A stretch of 64,000 bases of DNA from Lathyrus oleraceus (Eukaryota > Streptophyta > Magnoliopsida > Fabales > Fabaceae), in NCBI RefSeq assembly GCF_024323335.1, contig NC_066579.1:54999271-55063270 (forward strand). Reading direction: 5' to 3'. The notes under the pieces are model-generated. The model made no database searches. It saw only the letters and a list, made by a program, of their open reading frames with translations, and was not told the origin of the DNA. The translations under genes were made by a program, and so were the position numbers. This document shows positions 10,841-23,944 of this stretch, in pieces (the first letter of the stretch is position 1; each line of letters opens with the position of its first letter).

Positions 10841-12791
10841 TGTAACACCCTTCTAAAATACCCCAATTATTTAATTAAAATAATAAACATATATCAGAGT
10901 AGTTATGCAGTTAAGGGTGTCACACAATCATTCACACCATGTTCCAAAAATAACTGTCATGCTCTTTATTTAATCAATTAAACATTTGCATAAATCGCAG
11001 CGGATATAAATCAAATCAATCAAAACATGTAACATACTACATGTAAACTGGTTCAACAATCATTAACAACCTAATTAAAAGGTTCCCTCCCGATGTTACA
11101 TCTATCAGAGCATGACCCACTAAGGAGACTACACTAGACTCCAAGCATTAGCTTCTACTCAACTCACTGCTCGTTACCTGAAAAATAGTTGTAAGGGTGA
11201 GTTCCTCAATCGATATAATAAGCATTATAAAATATCATGTAATGCTAAGTAATTTAACTCATTTCATCACCCAAATCAGTTTACACATTCAGCAACGGCA
11301 ATATCAACTCAATCACACTCAACATCAACACAACACACAACATTACAACATACAACACACGTATAATACTGGAATACATCCATTCATATTATACGCCATA
11401 CATCAATTATGCAATGAGACTCCATGCATGCGGTACTGACTATTCTTGAACATATAGTTCAAGCTCACCGTCCAAATCCAGGCACGACTACCAAGCCCAC
11501 TAGTCCCACTCAATTGAGACCTAGTGACTCACTCACTAATTCCTCACCATGGGAATTAGCTACCACCCCAAATGGGCCATGCTATGCATGCTAATCACCT
11601 AGCATGCAAACATCAACAACAGTCCAAAATGACTAACTCACTAATTCCTCACCATGGAAATTAGCTACCACCCTAAAGGCCACAATATGTATGCTAATCA
11701 TCTAGCAATACAACATCAATAACAAAATCCACGATGGACATATGCTCACACTCTAAGCCATACAACATTCCATTCACAATTGCATACATAACATGTACAT
11801 TCACAACATTATGCATACTATCAACCATTATCAACACATGTATCAAAACATCATATCATGTCAATTAATCAACCACAGTATTAGCACACTCTACTAATAC
11901 CTATACTGCTCAAAATAGCGGGAATTAATCCCTATTACATCATACGCCAACATAGGCCTAACCTCAATTGTGTACATAATATTAAAAAGCCAACTTTTCC
12001 TCTCTGTAACAGTGTTAACCGGTTAACGCCCTGGGTTAACCGGTTAACGCAGGCAAAACACGCTTACTGCCCAAAACTTAACAGTGTTAACCGGTTAACG
12101 CCCTGGGTTAACCGGTTAACGCAGGCAAAACAGCACTAATTCACAATTCGCAACAGTGTTAACCGGTTAACACCCTGGGTTAACCGGTTAACGCAGACAA
12201 AACAGCAGTTCCTGCGCTAACACAAAGCAGAATGCAGAATTCTCCGCATTTTCCGCCGTTGGAGGACTTCCGGACCTCCGATTCCAATTCCGTAAAAAGC
12301 TATACGTTAGGGAAGTTACAACACACTCAATTACAGGTTCAATTCCAGTTTTTACACAACATATCCATCACAATTTTCAGCATTCAACAATCCCAATTAG
12401 GGTCAATTCAACGGTTTATCACTACCCATTACATGCTAAACCATAATACCCATTAAACGACGATAAACCCCCCTTACCTGAGTTAATCCGGCAACTTTGA
12501 GCTTCAAACTTTTCCGTTCTCCAACCCTTGCTCTCTAGCTCTTCCTCTTGCCTTTTCTCCACTTTCTGATCGTTTCTCTGAGTTTCACGTGAAACCTTAT
12601 TTTCAAAAAAATGAAACTCTTTTTACTTATTCCAACTTATATATTTTTCAAATTATATTATTATTCCAATAATAATAATAATTCAATAATTCCAAAAATA
12701 ATAATAATAATAATCCAATTATCTAATTAAATTAATAAATATCTTATTAACTTAATTTAAATAATTACCATATTATTATCGGGGTGTTACA
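10841..12791 (-). repeat. 5' LTR of Tekay A
   Basis: 1951 bp, near-identical to 4349-6303. On the minus strand it would drive the element. A block conserved in copies B and C (about 11191-11240) reads, on the minus strand, TATAATGCTTATTATAT then GAGGAACTCACCC and may be the core promoter. Confidence 0.95.
12011..12196. promoter_or_regulatory. GTTAACCGGTTAAC palindrome cassette, 5' LTR of A
   Basis: Same six palindromes in three units as at 5519-5705, about 600-780 bp into the LTR in sense orientation. Probable enhancer or silencer module; the bound factor is unknown. Confidence 0.8.
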
Positions 12792-13243
12792 AATCATACC
12801 CTATTCAATTTCACCAATTCTAACATTTTTACATCTAATTCCTACGAATTCCTTTCAATCATAATCCAATTTCGTTCATCCAAAAGTTCACAATTTCATC
12901 ATGCATCATTCCAATTAGAGTCAAATCAATGGCCTATCACTACCCACTACATGTTATCCCATAATACCCATTAATCGACGATAAACCCCCCTTACCTGAG
13001 TTAATCCGGCGAATCTTTAAGCTTCAAGCTCTTCCTCTCTCCAACCCTTGTTCTCTGGTTCTCTTTTCCCTTTTTCCACTTTTCTGTCCCTTTTGCCTTT
13101 TCACGTGAAAAATAACCCTTTTTACCAAATGGGACCTTTTTTAATTCCAATAATAATAATAATAATCCAATTAATTAATTAAATTAATAAATATTATATT
13201 AATTTAAATTAAATAATTATCCTTATTTCATCGGGGTGTTACA
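12792..13243 (-). repeat. Terminal part of Tekay B 3' LTR
   Basis: Starts with the AATCA TSD copy left by A, then continues the LTR exactly where 4348 stops and ends GGGTGTTACA. I saw no mismatch to 19253-19699. Confidence 0.92.
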
Positions 13244-13256
13244 ACTCTCCCCCACT
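13244..13256 (-). other. Polypurine tract of Tekay B
   Basis: Same AGTGGGGGAGAGT as copy A, abutting the LTR. Confidence 0.9.
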
Positions 13257-13285
13257 AAAAGAGTTTTCGTCCTCGAAAACATACC

Positions 13286-16200
13286 TCAAGCGAATAATTC
13301 CGGATAAGACTCCTTCATCTGACTCTCAAGTTCCCAAGTTACATTGCCACCTGCTGGTCCTCCCCAAGATACCTTCACCAAAGCAATCTCTTTATCCCGC
13401 AACTGCTTCAACTCTCGATCCTCAATCCTCATAGGTGATGTTTCAACAGTCAGGTTATCTCTTACCTGGACATCATCTACTTGGACCACATGCGACGGAT
13501 CATGAATGTACCTCCTCAACTGAGACACATGAAAAACCTCATGCAAATTCGCAAGCGACGGCGGTAAAGCGATACGATAGACTACCTCTCCTATCCTCTC
13601 CAAAATATGATAAGGACCAATAAATCGAGGTGTCAACTTCTTCGACTTCAAAGCTCGACCAACCCCAGTTATCGGAGTAACACGAAGAAACACATGATCT
13701 CCCTCTTGAAACTCAAGTGACTTCCTCCTCTTGTCGTGATAACTCTTCTGACGACTCTGAGCAATCCTCATCTTCTCCTGAATCATCTTAATCTTTTCCG
13801 TAGTTTGTTGAACAATCTCCGGTCCAATCACAACACTCTCACCGGACTCATACCAACATAAAGGTGTCCGACATCTCCTACCATACAAAGCTTCAAACAG
13901 TGCCATACCAATGCTCGAATGAAAACTATTGTTGTAGGTAAACTCAATCAAAGGTAAATAACAATCCCAAGCACCTCCCTTTTCCAAAACACAAGCCCTC
14001 AAAAGATCCTCTAGTGACTGAATCGTCCTCTCAGTCTGACCATCAGTCTGCGGATGATATGCAGAACTCAATCTCAGCTTAGTTCCCAAAGCCTTCTGCA
14101 AACCTTCCCAGAACTTCGATGTAAATCTAGGATCTCTGTCCGAAACAATACTCGACGGAATACCATGCAAACTTACAATCTTCTCAATATACAACTCAAC
14201 TAATCTCTCTAACGGATAATCCATTCTGATCGGAATAAAATGAGCCGATTTTGTCAATCTGTCAACAATTACCCAAATAGCTTCAAAATTCTTAATTGTC
14301 CTCGGTAAATCAGAAACAAAATCCATACTGATACTATCCCACTTCCACTCTGGAATAGCCAACGGCTGCATTAGCCCAGACGGCTTCTGATGCTCAATCT
14401 TTGACTTCTGACAAGTCAAACAAGAATAAACAAAACTCGCAATTTCTCTCTTCATTCCCGGCCACCAAAATAACTTTTTCAAATCATGATACATCTTCGT
14501 AGCTCCAGGATGAATACTCAGACCACTACGATGTCCTTCCTCAAGAATACTCTTCTTAAGTTCGGTAACATCCGGAATACACACCCGATTACCAAATCTC
14601 AAAAAACACTATTCTCATCAACTCTGAATTCACCACCTTGACCTTGATTCACTAGAGTCAACTTATCAACCAAAAGCATATCGGATTTCTGACCCTCTCT
14701 AATCTCGTCCAGAATACCACTCGTTAACTTCAACATTCCCAATTTAACACTATTGTGAGTACTCTCACACACCAAACTCAAGTCTCTAAACTGCTCAATT
14801 AAATCCAATTCCTTAACCATTAACATAGACATATGCAATGATTTCCGACTCAATGCATCAGCCACTACGTTTGCTTTACCCGGATGGTAATTCAAACCAA
14901 AGTCATAATCCTTCAGAAACTCTAACCATCTCCTCTGTCTCATATTCAGCTCTTTCTGATCAAACAAATACTTTAAACTTTTATGGTCACTGAAAACCTC
15001 AAATCTTGACCCGTACAAGTAATGCCTCCATAACTTCAGAACAAATACCACGGCTGCCAACTCTAAATCATGTGTCGGATAGTTCCTCTCATGAACTTTC
15101 AGTTGTCTCGAAGCATAAGCTACAACCTGCTTATTCTGCATCAAAACACCACCCAAACCCAACAATGAAGCATCACAGTAAACCTCAAATAGTTCCGACG
15201 GACTCGGTAATATCAGAATAGGAGCAGTAGTTAACCTTCTCTTTAACTCTTGGAAACCTTCTTCACATTTTGAGTCCCAAACAAACGCTTGCCCATTTCT
15301 AGTCAACATCGTCAACGGTAACGCCAACTTAGGAAATCCCTCAATGAACTTCCTATAATAACCTGCAAGTCCAAGAAAACTCCTTATCTCAGAAACTGAC
15401 TTCGGAGCTTCCCACTTAGATACCGCTTCTATCTTAGAAGGATCAACAGCAACACCACCTCTTGAAATCACATGACCAAGAAAACTAACCTCCTCTAACC
15501 AAAACTCACACTTAGACAGTTTAGCAAATAACTTCTTTTCTCGTAGGACTCCTAAAACCACTCTCAATTGCGCAGCATGCTCTTCTTCAGATTTCGAATA
15601 CACCAAAATATCGTCAATAAACACCACAACAAACTTGTCTAGATACGGATGAAAAATCCTATTCATATACTCCATAAATACTCCAGGCGCATTAGTCACA
15701 CCAAAAGGCATTACAGAATATTCATAATGTCCATACCTTGTTCTGAAAGAAGTCTTCTGAATATCCTCAGTTTTCACATGTATCTGATGATAACCCGATC
15801 TCAAGTCTATTTTACTGAACACACTCGCACCAACCAACTGATCCATCAAATCATCAATCCTCGGCAAAGGATACCGATTCTTGATCGTCACTTTATTCAG
15901 TTGCCTGTAGTCCACACACAACCTCGTAGTACCTTCTTTCTTCTTAACCAACAACACTGGTGCACCCCACGGTGACACACTCGGACGAATAAATTTCTTA
16001 TCCAACAGATCTTCCAACTGACTCTTCAATTCAGTTAACTTAACAGCAGACATACGGTACGGAGCAATCGATATCGGCCTAGTACCAGGTACCAAATCAA
16101 TCGAGAACTCAACTTCACGCTCTGGTGGTAATTCATTCACTTCTTCAGGAAACACATCAGGGAAATCACACACCACGGCTAGATCGCAAATCACCAGTTT

Positions 16201-17658
16201 ATCTTTAGCCTCCACGGTCGCTAACAGCATAAACAACCCTGCCCCATCTGCCACTGCCTCATTCACCTGCCTTGCTGATAGAAACAAACTCTTTCCTTCC
16301 TCACTCTCAGGAAAGATCACAGTCTTATCGAAACAATTGATAGAAACTCGGTTAAACACCAACCAGTTCATACCCAGGATAACATCAATCTGCATTAGTG
16401 GAAGACACACAAGGTCCATCCTAAAGTCTCTACCAAAAATATTCAAAGGACAATTTAAACAAACTGAAGTAGTAGTCACTGAACCCTCCGCAGGAGTATC
16501 AATCACCATACTTCCATGCATCTCAGATATCTCTAATTCAAGTTTCACAGCACAATCCAAAGATATAAAGGAATGAGTTGCACCTGTGTCAATAATAGCT
16601 ACAAGAGGAAAGCCATTAATATAACACGTACCTCGGATCAAACGATCATCTGCAGAAGTCTCAGAACCCGATAAAGTAAAGACTTTGCCTCCCGACTGGT
16701 TCTCTTTCTTCGGCTTAGGACACTGTGGGCTAATATGACCCACCTCTCCACAGTTGAAACAAGTCACAGTCTTCAACCGACACTCTGCAGCCAAGTGACC
16801 ACCTTTTCCACACTTGAAACACTTCTTCTCATTACTGGTACACTCATGGATACGATGTCCAGCCTGACCACATCTGAAACACTTAGCAGGGGCACTGGAG
16901 TCTCCCCCACTAGGTCTCCTCATCCCACTCTGCCTCTGGAAACCTTTTCCATCCGCATATGGTTTCCCACGATCATTCTGATTCTTGCCTTTCCTATCAA
17001 CCCTTTGCTGATAGCTCTCTGCTCTAGCCTTGGTATCCTGTTCAAAAATCCTGCAACAGTCAACCAAATCAGAAAACACTCTAATCCGCTGATACCCAAT
17101 AGCCTGCTTGATCTCGGGACGTAACCCGTTCTCAAACTTCACACATTTTGAAAATTCCCCAGTAGCCTCGTTATAGGGAGTGTAATACTTCGACAGCTCT
17201 GTGAACTTAGCAGCATACTCAGTAACAGACCGGTTGCCCTGTTTCAATTCCAAGAACTCTATCTCTTTCTTTCCTCTGACATCCTCTGGAAAGTACTTCC
17301 TCAGGAATCTCTCTCTGAACACCGCCCAAGTGATCTCAGTATTCCCAGCAGTTTCCAACTCAGTGCGGGTAGCAACCCACCAATCATCTGCTTCCTCTGA
17401 CAGCATATGTGTACCGAACCTGACCTTCTGGTTTTCGGCACACTCAGTCACTCGGAAGATCCTCTCGATCTCCTTCAACCACTTCTGAGCACCATCTGGA
17501 TCGTATGCTCCCTTGAACATTGGAGGATTGTTCTTCTGGAACTCACTCAGTTGGCGAGCAGCTCCCATTCCCACAACATTCGGATTCCCTCCAAGTACTC
17601 CAGCTAGCATACCCAGAGCCTCAGCAATCGCAACATCGTCTCTACCTCTTCCAGCCAT
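13286..17658 (-). pseudogene. gag-pol polyprotein of Tekay B, one frameshift
   Basis: 1019 codons from MAGRGRDD at 17658 run through gag (about residues 40-200), CCHC knuckles (260-273, 280-293, 300-313), protease DTG (357-359), RT with FIDD (680-683) and RNase H (D828, E866, D891, D934). A net 2-bp insertion in an A-run near 14600 then breaks the frame before the integrase. The remaining 438 codons carry the HHCC zinc site, D,D(35)E core, GPY/F and chromodomain to ESYPELFA. Apart from this one lesion the gene is full length. B would need complementation or a frameshift to make integrase. Confidence 0.93.
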
Positions 17659-17766
17659 CTCTATTATGAAAACCCAACAAGCTAAAACAATAAGTACTGA
17701 TAGGGTTACACAACACCTATCCCGTACAGGGGAACAGAATAATTACGACTCGACTCGACCAACCAG

Positions 17767-17778
17767 GCTCTGATACCA
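17767..17778 (-). other. Primer-binding site of Tekay B (tRNA-iMet)
   Basis: The minus strand reads TGGTATCAGAGC, 4 bp from the 5' LTR at 17783. Confidence 0.92.
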
Positions 17779-17782
17779 CTAA

Positions 17783-19699
17783 TGTAACACCCTTCTAAAA
17801 TACCCCAAATATTTAATTAAAATAACAATATATCAATCAGAGTAAAGGTGCAATTAAGGGTGTCACACAATCACTTCACACCGTTTTCCAAAATAACTGT
17901 CATGCTCTTTTATTAATTCAAAACATAAAGCATTTGCACAATACGCAGCGGATAGAAATTAACAACAACATGCAAACCATGTAACACATTACATGTAAAA
18001 TTATCCAACAAGGTAAAACATCCCGTCCCGATGTTACATCTATCAGAGCATGACCCACTAAGGAACTACACTAGACTCCAAGGACTAGCGTCTACTCAAT
18101 CACTGCTCGTTACCTGAAAAATAGTTGTAAGGGTGAGTTCCTCAATCGATATAATAAGCATTATAAAATATCATGAAATGTTAAGTAAATTAACACATTT
18201 CATCACCCTAATCATAACACATATTCAGTAACGGCAATATCAACTCATAAATATCATCATCATCATACTCAACTCAACACAACCATAAAGCACACGTATA
18301 ATATTGGAATACATCCATTCATATTATACGCCATACATACATACATTATGCAATGAGACTCCATGCATGCGGTACAGACTATTCGTGAACATATAGTTCA
18401 ACCTCACCGATCAAATCCAGATACGGCTACCAAGCTCACTAGTCCCACTCATTTGAGACCTAGTGACTCACTCACTAATTCCTCACCATGGGAATTAGCT
18501 ACCACCCCAAGGGCTATGATATGCACGCTAATCACCTAGCATGCAAACATCTACAACAATCCACAATACTAACTCACTAATTCCTCACCATGGGAATTAG
18601 CTACCACCATAAAGGCCACAATATGCAAGCTAAATCACTTAGTCATGCAAACATCAACAATCATCCACAATGGACATATGCTCACACTCTAAGCCATAAC
18701 AGTCCATTCATAATTTCATACATGATAGATACATTCACAACATTATGCATACCATCATACATCATCAACATATTCACCACATACTCATATCATGTCATAC
18801 TACATAATCAATCACAGCATTAGCACACTCTACTAATACCTATACTACTCAAAACAACGGAAAATGATCCCTACTCTATCATACATCAGCTAAATTACAT
18901 TACTCAGCTGAACAACCAAAAACTGCACAACAACAGCACAGAAAACCACAATCCTGCCCATACGCGTACCATCTATCTCATACGCGTATGCTACGCGTAC
19001 CACTTCCCCATACGCGTACCAGCAGAGACCAAACCACGTTCAAAACATCATCTTCCTCATCCATACGCGTATTGCCTAGTGCCATACGCGTACCAGACCA
19101 TCTCATACGCATATTGCCTAGTGCCATACGCGTATGACCAGAAACCAGATTTCCAGATCTGCTATGGTTTTCTCTACCACGAGATTCCTCAGATCCAACC
19201 TCCCACAGTCAAATTTTACATAGTAATCGTTCATATCATCTAACACGAATCATACCCTATTCAATTTCACCAATTCTAACATTTTTACATCTAATTCCTA
19301 CGAATTCCTTTCAATCATAATCCAATTTCGTTCATCCAAAAGTTCACAATTTCATCATGCATCATTCCAATTAGAGTCAAATCAATGGCCTATCACTACC
19401 CACTACATGTTATCCCATAATACCCATTAATCGACGATAAACCCCCCTTACCTGAGTTAATCCGGCGAATCTTTAAGCTTCAAGCTCTTCCTCTCTCCAA
19501 CCCTTGTTCTCTGGTTCTCTTTTCCCTTTTTCCACTTTTCTGTCCCTTTTGCCTTTTCACGTGAAAAATAACCCTTTTTACCAAATGGGACCTTTTTTAA
19601 TTCCAATAATAATAATAATAATCCAATTAATTAATTAAATTAATAAATATTATATTAATTTAAATTAAATAATTATCCTTATTTCATCGGGGTGTTACA
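17783..19699 (-). repeat. 5' LTR of Tekay B
   Basis: 1917 bp, TGTAACACC...GGTGTTACA. It aligns with A's LTR at both ends and in the CTAATTCC hairpin duplication, but its palindrome cassette is a different sequence (ATACGCGTAT type, 18959-19137). Confidence 0.95.
18959..19137. promoter_or_regulatory. CATACGCGTATG-type palindrome cassette in LTR of B
   Basis: At least nine copies of ATACGCGTA or close variants (CATACGCGTATG is a 12-bp perfect palindrome), some in repeats with TTGCCTAGTGC spacers. The Athila-type element inserted at the edge of this cassette in the other LTR. Confidence 0.75.
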
Positions 19700-20120
19700 T
19701 AACCACCCAAATGGATTTGGGCCTTCAGAAATCGCAGCAAGCTTCTCCTTTGCTGTTACAGAGCTGGCAGAATTCTTCTGCTACAATCAAGGTCTTTAAT
19801 CTTTTATTTCCTAAAAGATCTCCTTATTTAGAAATTGTATATTCACCAAATATTCTGATTGAGTCTTCAAGATCTCCACATAGAAGTTAGGATATTCACC
19901 AAATATCCTAATTAATCCCAGAATATTAAATCAGTTAACACATACCAGAATTAACTAATTCAGTTTTATACACATGTGAGATGTCACAGACACGATGTTG
20001 TGACATCTTACATGACATGTTGGTCCAGATGTTGAACTTCTTCAACCCAACATATTAAAACAACAGAGGTGATTACATTATTTGTTTTACAAAATTAATG
20101 CCAATCTTAAGGTACTAACA
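19700..20120 (-). repeat. Truncated LTR of a SIRE-like copia element
   Basis: On the minus strand the LTR starts TGTTAGTACC at 20120 right after a PPT and runs 421 bp until cut by Tekay B at 19699/19700. It contains an imperfect duplication with ATTTGGTGAATAT. The rest should lie beyond the left edge of the window. Confidence 0.7.
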
Positions 20121-23100
20121 ATCTCCCCCTTTGGCAAATTTTAGCTAAAACAAATAACCCAATATGGGTCTGCACTTCCTCTTTGTCATTGACAACCCCA
20201 TTACCAACACCACTGTTGGTGTACATGAGGAAGAAGATGTACAAGGATCAGCTCCATCACAACCCTTCCCCTCAACAGTAGGGCTTCCTGAAGAATATGT
20301 AATGCTGAGTACATAGATAATGTAACTCAGATCACAAAACACAACTGCCTTCTTAACTCAGATCACAAGACACAACTGATATACCCAGTTAGTGACTTTT
20401 GTGTCTGAACCCATCTTCTCCTTGCTACCAGATATTGCTTGCTTCTGGTGCATCCTCAGGACAATGTTTCTCTCCCCCTTTTTAGCTAAACATTTATAAA
20501 TGACACCTTCACAAAACCAGATCCAGGAGCAGTATGCCCAGATCTTAACAAACCCCATGGTTTAGAGGGAATGAAATGTCGCTCTTGTGAGAAGAGGAGT
20601 GCTGATACATCCTTTAAATAGGCCAGACCATGCTTAGGAATTAACGGTAGAAGTAAATACTTGGTCAAGATCCATAAATATATGCTTTAGGAATTAACGG
20701 TAAGAGTAAATACTTGGTCAAGATCCATAAATATTTGCTAAGAATCAGTCAGAGAATCACCACCAATATCCCAGACTATCTTTGAATACTTTTTACAGCT
20801 CTTGACTGTTTCCAGAAACAACAGTTCCAAGACTATTCCATAAATGCTGTCAGACACGTTGCAAGCTATGTCTTAACATTTGACACTGCTTTTGTCTGCA
20901 TTCTTCATATATTCTCCCTATCACCATTTCCTAAAACCACTTTCTCACCTCCAATGGTAGCTTGACATCTAGCACCACACATCCACATTTCCTTATATAA
21001 CTTCCAGCAGGTACATAAGATATCTTATGTTAAGACATCACATATGACATCTTATGAACATTCTGTCCTTTTTGTTCACAAGGAAAACTATCAGCAGTTA
21101 AACAACTTAACAGTAGTTTAATCAGCAGCAGAAGCAAAACAATTACTAGCTATGACTACTAGTAATACACACACGCACAAGGGTACTTCTCCTCCCCCTA
21201 AATCTGTGCAACAACAACAGAATTACTAGTTATGGATGCAACTAGTAAGACACACAAAATATCCAAGGAAATGTCATGACATCCGGTCAGATATTCTTCT
21301 GCTCACTCAGCCTTGACACACACCACAACATCCCACTAACTAACAAGGTTCCATACCTTGTTATCTGAGAACACATAGACCACAAGCTTGATGATTACTT
21401 GCAGTGCAAAGACAGAACTCCCCCTGTCATGAACAACCAACTCTCCTCTTGAAACATGGAGATCACACATGAACATATCCAACACCCCAAAGTTGGACCT
21501 TCACAAACTCCCTGATTCAAAGAGAACCCAGACCACTTGATGAATGGAAAACATAAGACGCATCTTCATGTCTTCAAGAGCACACCCTCTGTTCAACCAT
21601 CTTGGCTGAACACATCCATACTCTGTGTCAATCTCTCTTCTAACCAGAACAGAAAACTACTTCACAAAATGTTCTAACATGAGTTAGGACATCCTTCACA
21701 ACATAACACCATCTGATAATCTTCAGATATCACTGAGTCATTAACTTGATCCACAAGAAACCAGACACAAATTGGGACATATACATTCTCATCCCATTAC
21801 AAGAGATAGTCTTCCATATATAGCTCAAAACTCCTTCCACAAGCTCCAAGAGATGAATAGAAAACACCTTCTTTTGTCTTCAACTTACTACTTTTCTGCT
21901 CAAAAGTAACTTGTCTCAGACTATCCTCAAGAATAATCAGTTGCCATATGTAGATTATCTTGATGCTTCGAACTCACTTCTGAGATAGACCAAATGCCAC
22001 TGGTTGATTACCTCCTTCATGAATCTTCATATGAAAAAAGTCAAATGCCATTCTTTGACCTCTCCACGTTTATCAAACTTCTCCCAAAGATATTCTGACC
22101 TTCCAAGTGAGACTTGAACTTCAAGCTACATGTTGAACAAAACTTATATTTTCTAAGACATGAACATGTAACATCCTCTCCATCCAGCAACTCCAAAGAA
22201 CTGCAACGAGAACGATCTTTTTGAAGTATCCAATCTACAACCCTGTAGACCCTTCTATCTCAAGTTGATGTGCCACTTCACCAACTAAGATTCTGATGTT
22301 GAACCAAATGTCACAACATTGTGTTTTAACATCTAGCTGTTGAATTCAACTCCTTCTTCTGCCACTTGAAAGAACTTCCTCCCTTCACAGAACAAGAGTT
22401 CAATGTTCTCATAGACTTGATTGTGGAACCAAGTTTGAGTAAACATCCTCCATCCTGCAGGTTTGCAGTTAAGTCATCCAAGCTCACACCTTGATGAATC
22501 CCTGCTTCTTCTCCAAAGACATCAGACACTCTGATGCATGAGTCTTCAGAAGGACCAGTTAGAAATTATCCCTTCAGCTATACCAAGGATTCCACTTCCT
22601 AAAGCAAGGCTGTTTCCATGATGTCAAGACTGCTGCCACTTGTTCTTGACTCCACAGTGTGCATTAGCTAATGCACTTCCTTACCTAGATCAGAAGTGAA
22701 CTGATCCAAGTAACCACCATCAGGACTATGATGTTTTCTTCTTCTTGTATACACCAAGGCTGAACATGTTTCTTGTCAGGAAACCTTTTCAGAGATCATA
22801 TGCTTTTGCTGCCACCAAAGTGATAGATCATAAACCAATGTACTATCCTTCCTGTGATTCTGCACAGGATCTTGAAGACGAGATGTTCCAACATATTTTA
22901 AAAACATCAGTTATCTTGAGCTCCAAGGATAATCAATTAAATCCTTGTACTTGGCACAAGTAGACATTGATCTTAAATCCTTTCCCAATTTTCCTTTCAG
23001 ATACTTCCACCATAAGAATACTTTGAGAATACTCTTCTTATGTCAACATCTTCTGCTTGCAAGCACCTCAACAGTTTTGAGAATCTTTTCAGATTAGATT

Positions 23101-23944
23101 CACCCTTAGGAAAGAGAGGGATGAATCCTACCTTGCAAATGTGTCACACAACAACCAGAACCCATGTGACACAGGTCAACAGCCAACCAGACCCTAGACT
23201 GATCAAACGCGAAGAGGTTAACCAAAACTCCCCCTCAAATTAACAATCATGGAAACTTCACACCAATATCCATGCATTATACACAAATGTCTCAACATGA
23301 CATACACCATCCCTACAAGTGGCAACTAGCTCTATGAGTTATACCTATACATACTCCAATCACACCAATCAGACTCCAGCTGACCATAAGTACTAGTGAA
23401 AGAAAACAACACCAGTCAATAGTAGATATGCATTGCCAGAGCATACTACCTCAACCAATCCTCTGAATCTTCATATTCTCACTCCTTGAAAGAACTGCCA
23501 CTTCTGAGCGTGATGTTTGAATAACAAGATTCATGGTCCCAATCCTCTTAAATGAAATAGCAATCAGGTTACCCCATTATTGACTTCTAACATCCAGGGG
23601 ACTTGTCTTCCACCACAACATAGTACTTCAGGGAACAACTATCCAATCCTGATCAATCCATAGGAATAAGACAAACAGCAGGAAGTTGCACAATGTCACA
23701 TCTCAACCAGCTCCACTTCTAGAGATCAGACGTCTAAAAATGACCTTCTTGAGCGCACACACAGTTGACCCTACCCTTGTCAACTTAGCACACACAGATG
23801 TCTCCTCTTCCAGGTCAGGAGTAGGTTCCAAACAGAAGTATCCCTTTGTTTGACACCTAAAAACATCTGCTCTTCAACCAGTAGCTGCATACTTGTTGAA
23901 CAACATGTTCTAACATCACATAGAACATTAGTTCCACCTCCTTG
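20121..23944 (-). mobile_element. Degenerate 3' internal region of SIRE-like Ty1/copia element
   Basis: Minus strand. The PPT (CCAAAGGGGGAGAT, 20121-20134) has the form typical of SIRE/Maximus copia elements. The rest is 3.8 kb of broken frames; the longest (67 codons, 22326-22529) matches nothing I recognise. I could not find RT, RNase H or integrase motifs, so this is probably the long env-like 3' region of SIRE. The right end is abrupt at the NOT2 fragment; no second LTR was seen. Confidence 0.5.
20634..20741. repeat. Imperfect tandem duplication of about 56 bp
   Basis: Two units, each with TTAGGAATTAACGGTA and TACTTGGTCAAGATCCATA, at about 20634 and 20690, inside the copia 3' region. Probably slippage in the element. 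Confidence 0.7.

Larger units (their letters stand above)
4349..12791 (-). mobile_element. Tekay chromovirus copy A, near-complete, nested in copy B
   Basis: 8443-bp Ty3/gypsy element on the minus strand. It has two LTRs, a tRNA-iMet primer site, gag-pol with three CCHC knuckles, protease, RT, RNase H, integrase and C-terminal chromodomain, and a PPT. A perfect 5-bp TSD, AATCA, flanks it (4344-4348 and 12792-12796). The LTRs (1955 and 1951 bp) differ by about ten substitutions by eye, eight of them transitions, plus two small indels. The coding region has two 1-bp deletions, so the copy is probably not autonomous. Confidence 0.95.
12792..19699 (-). mobile_element. Tekay chromovirus copy B (host of A and of the Athila-type element)
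   Basis: Minus-strand element with 5' LTR at 17783-19699, PBS 17767-17778, gag-pol 17658-13286, PPT 13244-13256 and a 3' LTR split into 12797-13243, 4230-4348 and a part expected left of the window. TAACC at 19700-19704 is its predicted TSD. It is inserted in the LTR of a SIRE-like element. The LTR stretches that can be compared (566 bp) differ by one base. Confidence 0.93.

Noticed and set aside
20145..22529. Short minus-strand frames in the copia tail as genes
   Set aside because: Fragmentary, no domain, inside a decayed element.
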